In this document: piece after piece, positions 25,219 through 28,919 of the stretch | Layout: each line of letters starts with the position of its first letter | Position numbering within the stretch: position 1 is the first letter of the stretch | DNA from: an uncultured Hungatella sp. | GTDB taxonomy: Bacteria > Bacillota > Clostridia > Lachnospirales > Lachnospiraceae | DNA: 28,919 bases | Reading direction: 5' to 3' | Assembly: GCA_910588505.1 (NCBI GenBank) | Contig: CAJUPQ010000041.1 | Location: 1-28,919 of the forward strand | Notes under the pieces: generated by a model | Databases searched by the model: none | Told to the model about the DNA's origin: nothing | Seen by the model: the letters and a program-made list of their open reading frames with translations, nothing else | Position numbers and translations under genes: made by a program

Positions 25219-25348
25219 ATGGATTTCCCTCTTAATCATCGTCCATTTGGCAGGCGGGAACTTGTCAAGGACGAAGCCGCAAAGCGGTGCGAAGCATCCT
25301 TGATAAGTTCCCGTCTGTCAAATACAATCTCTTAAGAGGAAAATCCAT
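25219..25348 (+). ncRNA. long 130-nt hairpin between repA and the LtrC-like gene
   Basis: An outer stem of 8+8 pairs (25219-25235 with 25332-25348, one mismatch) leads to a 26-pair continuous inner stem (25246-25271 with 25297-25322) that contains three G-U pairs and no mismatch. The tip holds a small GCCGC-AAA-GCGGT hairpin (25276-25288). All wobbles are G on the 5' arm and T on the 3' arm, so the plus strand folds and the minus strand would not fold as well. This favours an RNA, or a folded single DNA strand such as an origin. No open frame explains it. Confidence 0.6.
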
Positions 25349-25438
25349 TTAACTCTTGAAGCAGGCCAGATCAGAAGCCATAAGCAAAAACTGCATTTAG
25401 GAAAGATGAAACAGAAAGCGACACAAAGGAGGTTTTAC

Positions 25439-26065
25439 ATGGCAAAGCTGCACAACATTGAAGAGCTGGCAGAGCAGACCGCCGCAGATATAAGCAGCTC
25501 CCCATCGGCTTGGACAAGCTATTTGGATACGGCAGCGCAGCTATATCGGTATCCGTTTTCTGACAGTCTGTTAATCCATGCTCAGCGTCCGGGTGCCATA
25601 GCCTGCGCGTCTATGCAGGTGTGGAATAAAAAGATGAACCGCTGGATTAAGAAAGGTTCCAAAGGAATTGCTCTGATTGATGATACGGGACCGGCAAACA
25701 GGCTCTGGTATGTCTTTGACATAGCAGACACCCGTGTGCTTTCAAGAAGCAGGATGCCATTTCTCTGGCAGATTCCGGAAAGACACAGGGATGAGATACG
25801 AAAAGATTTGATTGACACTTATGGCCTGAAAGAAAAAACGAATCAGTTCCATGAAATGTTATTTAATATTGCTTCCAGTTTGACGGCCATAGAGATGGAA
25901 TCAGCGATGGATGGGATAGAAAACCACGTGGGGGATTCCCCATTAAGGAATCAGGAAAAGAGTAATGTGAGGGATACCTTTCGCCATCTCTACTATCGTA
26001 TACACAATGGCGCTGGCCTCGGCACCTTTCGGGGTATTGGAAAACAGCCAGTTCTTACGGCCTAA
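25439..26065 (+). pseudogene. large LtrC/ArdC-like mobile-element protein, 5' fragment
   Basis: ATG 25439 has AAAGGAGG 6 bases upstream. Residues 1-165 match the N-terminus of the very large helicase/methylase-like proteins carried by clostridial conjugative elements: SSSPSAWTSYLDTAAQLYRY, SLLIHAQRPGAIACASMQVW, GSKGIALIDD, FNIASSLTAIEMESAMDGI. Homology ends near 25937 (ENHVGDS). The frame then runs antisense into the IS66 tnpC and stops at 26065. Members usually exceed 1,000 residues, so most of the gene is gone. Confidence 0.75.
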
Positions 26066-27454
26066 CGTGAACGGACGGATGGAATTCTCGCTCGGGTTGT
26101 TCGAAAAACTGCATCTTCCGTCTTCGAGATAAGTCATGAATTCCTCCTTGTGGTTCAGGGCATAGTTCACCGCCTTCTCAAAACGGGATCCTTTCCGGGG
26201 ATTCTGCTTTGAGATCCAGTCCCAGAATGCGTCCAACACAGGCTTTTCTTTTTGGAGCCGCCATTCTTTCCTTTGTTCATAACTGTGATCCAGTTCTTTC
26301 GACCGTCTCTCATAGTCGAAGAGCCTGTCGCAATACTTCACACCTTGTACCGCTGGTTCACTAAGATCCTCTTTCCTCCCTTTAGGAACTGCGTCAACGA
26401 AATATCTGCGCAGGTGTGCCCAACAGCAGCACCTTTTAACACCCGGCAGGTTATTATATCCCTGATACCCGTCTGTCTCCAGATATCCCTGAAACCCTTT
26501 TAGGAATTCCGCAGCGTTAAACCTTGCACGTGTCTCGGTATATTTAAACAGGATGATCGGCTCCAGCCCGTCCTCGCCGCTCCGGAACAGCCACATGAAG
26601 GAGTCCGCTTCCGCCTCCCTGCCTGGCTCCTTCAGCACCTGGCACCGGGTCTCATCCGCCATGGCAAACTTCCTAAGCACTAATTCTTTGTGAAAAAAAT
26701 CATACAGTGGCGCAAAATAGTTTGTTGCGCAGTATATGATCCAGTTTGCCATGGTCGCACGCAGCAGTGGAACGCCAAGCTGTTTCCAGTCCGCCTCCTG
26801 GCGGTATAGCGGCATGGCATTGCAGTACTTCTGGTACATGACCCATGCTGCGGCAGACGGCGTGGCATAACTGTAGGGGATCAGCGGTGCCGGAACCTCC
26901 GGTTTTACGAATCCAGTGACCCCTTCCATCTCGGGATTCTCCGCGCAGACGGGGCACTTGGCTGTTTCAACATAAATATTGACAACTTTCCCCCTGGCTG
27001 GGGTGAAGTGAAATTCCTGGCGGACAAACTCTCTGCCTATGACTTCCATCTCCGCTCCGCAGTCAGGGCAGTGCCGCTGGTCGTCGGACAGGGGGATGAC
27101 TACATCCTCCGATGGAACCCCTTTGAATGTGTCCGATTGTTTCCGTTTGGCTTTGCGGGTGTGTTCCCTGATGACGGCCGGCTCCGGTCCTTCTTCCGGG
27201 GCTGCCTCCTGTTCCGCTTCATTGAACAGGCTTAACTGCCCGGAAATATCTTTGGATTTTTCACTTGAAGTCCCAAAGAGTTTTTTCGTAAGATAATCAA
27301 TCTGTTCCTGGAGGTTCGCAATCGTTTCATTGCATCCCCGTACGGTGTCCTGAAGGGATTTGATCAGCTCATTCTGGCTGTTTATAACAGTATTCAGTTG
27401 GCTGATTGTATCCTTCATCTCCATGATCCTGGAGTCTTTTGCAGCCCGCGCCAT
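25943..27454 (-). CDS. tnpC: IS66 transposase TnpC, C-terminally truncated
   Basis: The start is ATG 27454 (ARAAKDSRIMEMKDTISQ) behind AGGAG; codons to 27646 are upstream shadow. The protein has an N-terminal coiled coil (about residues 10-60), a zinc-finger region (HCPDCGAEM, CPVCAENPEM), and the DDE core: D in FAMADETRCQ, D in YLETDGYQGY, E in NNPSENSIRPFTLGRKNW. The conserved end after IVYTIVEMAK is replaced by GIPHITLFLIP and a stop, so the last few dozen residues are lost. Catalytic residues remain, but transposition of this copy is impossible without its second end. Confidence 0.88.
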   Translation of the reverse strand: MARAAKDSRIMEMKDTISQLNTVINSQNELIKSLQDTVRGCNETIANLQEQIDYLTKKLFGTSSEKSKDISGQLSLFNEAEQEAAPEEGPEPAVIREHTRKAKRKQSDTFKGVPSEDVVIPLSDDQRHCPDCGAEMEVIGREFVRQEFHFTPARGKVVNIYVETAKCPVCAENPEMEGVTGFVKPEVPAPLIPYSYATPSAAAWVMYQKYCNAMPLYRQEADWKQLGVPLLRATMANWIIYCATNYFAPLYDFFHKELVLRKFAMADETRCQVLKEPGREAEADSFMWLFRSGEDGLEPIILFKYTETRARFNAAEFLKGFQGYLETDGYQGYNNLPGVKRCCCWAHLRRYFVDAVPKGRKEDLSEPAVQGVKYCDRLFDYERRSKELDHSYEQRKEWRLQKEKPVLDAFWDWISKQNPRKGSRFEKAVNYALNHKEEFMTYLEDGRCSFSNNPSENSIRPFTLGRKNWLFSNTPKGAEASAIVYTIVEMAKGIPHITLFLIP

Positions 27455-27575
27455 TCGTGTTTTTCTCCTTTTCCAGATGGTTCCATTATACTGCATAATG
27501 CGTAGAAAGAAAAGTGAAAAGCACCACATTTGGGGCCATTTAAGTATCTTGTGGATAAGTTTCCCGGCTCGGAAA

Positions 27576-27950
27576 TCATGGCGGGTCAGCAGGGAAATTA
27601 TCTGCATTTTCGGGCTTCCTGAACGCTTTGGGCTGTTCAATCTCAAGCTCGGACATCAGCCAGTCAAACTGCTGCCATGTGAGGGTTCGGACTTCCTCTG
27701 GATTACGCGGCCAGCGAAAACGGCCCTGTGCCTCCATCCGTTTGTAAAGGAGCAAAAAAACATCGCCTTCCCACAAAAGTGCTTTGATCCTGTCGCATCT
27801 TTTCCCGCAGAACAGGTAAAGGGCGCTGCGTCGGGGATCCATATGGAGTTTGTCCTGTATGATAGCGCAGAGCCCATCGATGGCACGCCGCATATCCGTA
27901 TAGCCGCAGACAATGTAAATCTCGTCGGCGGCGGTGATGTCCCCTAGCAT
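27576..27950 (-). CDS. tnpB: IS66 accessory protein TnpB
   Basis: A 124-residue IS66 Orf2-like protein with the family signature: EIYIVCGYTDMRRAIDGLCA, LYLFCGKRCDRIKALLWEGD and GRFRWPR. It starts at ATG 27950, overlapping the end of tnpA (ATGCTAG), so the two are coupled. Full length. Confidence 0.93.
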   Translation of the reverse strand: MLGDITAADEIYIVCGYTDMRRAIDGLCAIIQDKLHMDPRRSALYLFCGKRCDRIKALLWEGDVFLLLYKRMEAQGRFRWPRNPEEVRTLTWQQFDWLMSELEIEQPKAFRKPENADNFPADPP

Positions 27951-28354
27951 AACTCATTTTTCAAAATCCGAATCAGCTGCTCCAGGAAAGCCGGATCTGT
28001 CTGCTGCGGTATCCGGAGGATGGCTCCGGCCAGAGATAAATCCACTGTCGGAAATCCTGTCGATGTTTCATTTGGATGATTCTCAGATGGCGAGAGAACA
28101 GCTGGCTGGACCACAGAGGCAAAAAGCTGCGGCTTGGGAATGTCAAGCCTTACCACTTCCTGTCTGGCTGGTTTTCCCTCCATGCCATTTGCAGGAAGAT
28201 CCGTCCCTTTCTGGCGGAGACGCTTTACCCAGTTGTAAAATGTGCCTGGTTTGATGTCGTGTTCTATGCACCATTGATAATCTGTTAGCCCACTGGACCG
28301 GCATTCCATAATCAATCGGTACTGGTCTTCAACAGCAACGGGTTTCGCCCGCAT
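27944..28354 (-). CDS. tnpA: IS66 accessory protein TnpA
   Basis: From ATG 28354 (RAKPVAVEDQYRLIMECRSS) the product is 136 residues with an N-terminal helix-turn-helix: LTDYQWCIEHDIKPGTFYNW then VKRLRQKG, typical of IS66 TnpA. The upstream codons to 28447 belong to the element's terminal region. The stop overlaps the tnpB start. Confidence 0.88.
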   Translation of the reverse strand: MRAKPVAVEDQYRLIMECRSSGLTDYQWCIEHDIKPGTFYNWVKRLRQKGTDLPANGMEGKPARQEVVRLDIPKPQLFASVVQPAVLSPSENHPNETSTGFPTVDLSLAGAILRIPQQTDPAFLEQLIRILKNELC

Positions 28355-28502
28355 AAAATCACTTCCCCTTCTATAATGTGGTGAAATGCCTGTATCTTGA
28401 AGAAAACTAGCAAATGGAACAGAGTAAAATACTTGCATTTCTAGCACTCATTATAGAGCAAAAATTGGGGGATGGCACCCCGTGCCTCTATTTATCGCTT
28501 AC

Positions 28503-28746
28503 GAAATTTGAATTCCATTACACCCCCGAACACGGGAGTTGGTTAAACATAGCAGAAACCGAGCTGAGTTCTTTATCCATGCAGTGCCTGGGAAACCGGC
28601 GTGTTCCCAAGATTCAGGAACTTAATGAAATGCTTGCTGAATGGGAAAGGAACCGCAATCTACATCAAAAGGGAGTTAGATGACAATTTACCACAAAAGA
28701 GGCAAGGGTAAAACTCAAACGGTTATATCCAACCCCCCTTATTTGA
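28503..28746 (+). pseudogene. IS630 family transposase, C-terminal remnant
   Basis: Directly after the IS66 end the frame encodes the IS630 DDE end: FEFHYTPEHGSWLNIAETEL, SMQCLGNRRVPKIQEL, AEWERNRN. The HGSWLN...E region carries the third acidic residue. At 28681 a TGA stop replaces the conserved Trp of the WQFTT motif (TGG to TGA); the same frame then continues QFTTKEARVKLKRLYP to a TGA at 28744. The N-terminal two thirds are absent. The remaining 173 bases to the end of the window are AT-rich, with no gene seen. Confidence 0.82.
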
Positions 28747-28919
28747 GGATTGATTGTTCTCCGGGGATTTTAGTATAAACACCCAGGATAAGATTTTGAT
28801 AAAGTTTTAAACTTTACAAGGCATTAGTATAGCGTTTTCCAAATTTCCGTTGTTTTCATCCATAACACCAGTTTACAACTTTTTGATTTTTGAAAAATAA
28901 AAATACAAACTCAGCCTCT

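Larger units (their letters stand above)
25970..28502 (-). mobile_element. IS66 family element, tnpC-side end missing
   Basis: Three genes in IS66 order on the minus strand (tnpA, tnpB, tnpC). The tnpA-side end is at 28502, where the minus strand begins GTAAGCG, the usual IS66 terminus, followed by a GGCAC-CCC-GTGCC subterminal hairpin. The other end is missing: tnpC loses its C-terminal residues near 25975 and no matching inverted repeat is seen. The element sits inside an IS630 transposase remnant (bases from 28503). Target duplication cannot be tested because one end is gone. Bases 27455-27575 between tnpC and tnpB hold no gene. Confidence 0.85.

Noticed and set aside
1..28919. CRISPR array, defence system, rRNA or tRNA genes
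   Set aside because: No regularly spaced repeats, no recognisable defence genes and no RNA-gene consensus were seen in a reading of both strands.

Overview
The window looks like chromosome plus a remnant mobile element from an anaerobic gut-type Clostridia, most likely Lachnospiraceae. This rests on AGGAGG ribosome sites, some TTG starts, YesM/YesN-type two-component genes, a sulfatase of the anaerobically matured Cys type, a RepA/ParAB/DUF6075 accessory module and IS66/IS630 elements. No rRNA, tRNA or CRISPR array was seen.

Layout. (1) 80-2486: a SAM methyltransferase, a YjbR-like protein and a UPF0158-Nudix fusion. (2) 2547-12437: an intact-looking catabolic locus with an AraC regulator, a cytoplasmic sulfatase, a YesN/YesM two-component pair, an ABC sugar-type importer (lipoprotein plus two permeases) and a GDPD-family phosphodiesterase, closed by a strong hairpin. 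(3) 12460-20330: a small redox protein, then a sulfur/cysteine cluster: ridA remnant, symporter remnant, patB, CoA-disulfide reductase-rhodanese, a sigma-54 activator, a cysteine desulfidase (cyuA/cdsB type) and rpoN. (4) 20436-21308: broken GH1 and S8-protease genes. (5) 21341-25940: a plasmid/ICE-like module: upstream repeats, parA, parB, DUF6075, a frameshifted repA, a 130-nt hairpin and the start of a large LtrC/ArdC-like gene. (6) 25970-28746: an IS66 element missing its tnpC-side end and inserted in an IS630 transposase remnant.

The most notable result is that region 3 reads as a sigma-54 regulon for cysteine and sulfur breakdown. Two well-formed -24/-12 promoters, each with exactly 12 bases from GG to GC, diverge from the patB/CoA-disulfide reductase intergenic region. 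Phased TTTAACCA repeats lie between them as a candidate activator site, and a folded leader RNA precedes the reductase. The genes make chemical sense together: PatB and CyuA release sulfide through 2-aminoacrylate, RidA clears 2-aminoacrylate, and the reductase-rhodanese handles persulfide.

The same region carries a run of junctions where the middles of genes are missing while their ends remain: symporter/ridA, the sigma-54 activator, activator/cyuA, cyuA/rpoN terminator, GH1, and the S8 protease. Either this is recent serial deletion that orphaned the regulon, or it is an assembly fault. The sequence alone cannot decide between them. Family names and expected lengths come from recall of protein families, not from searches.
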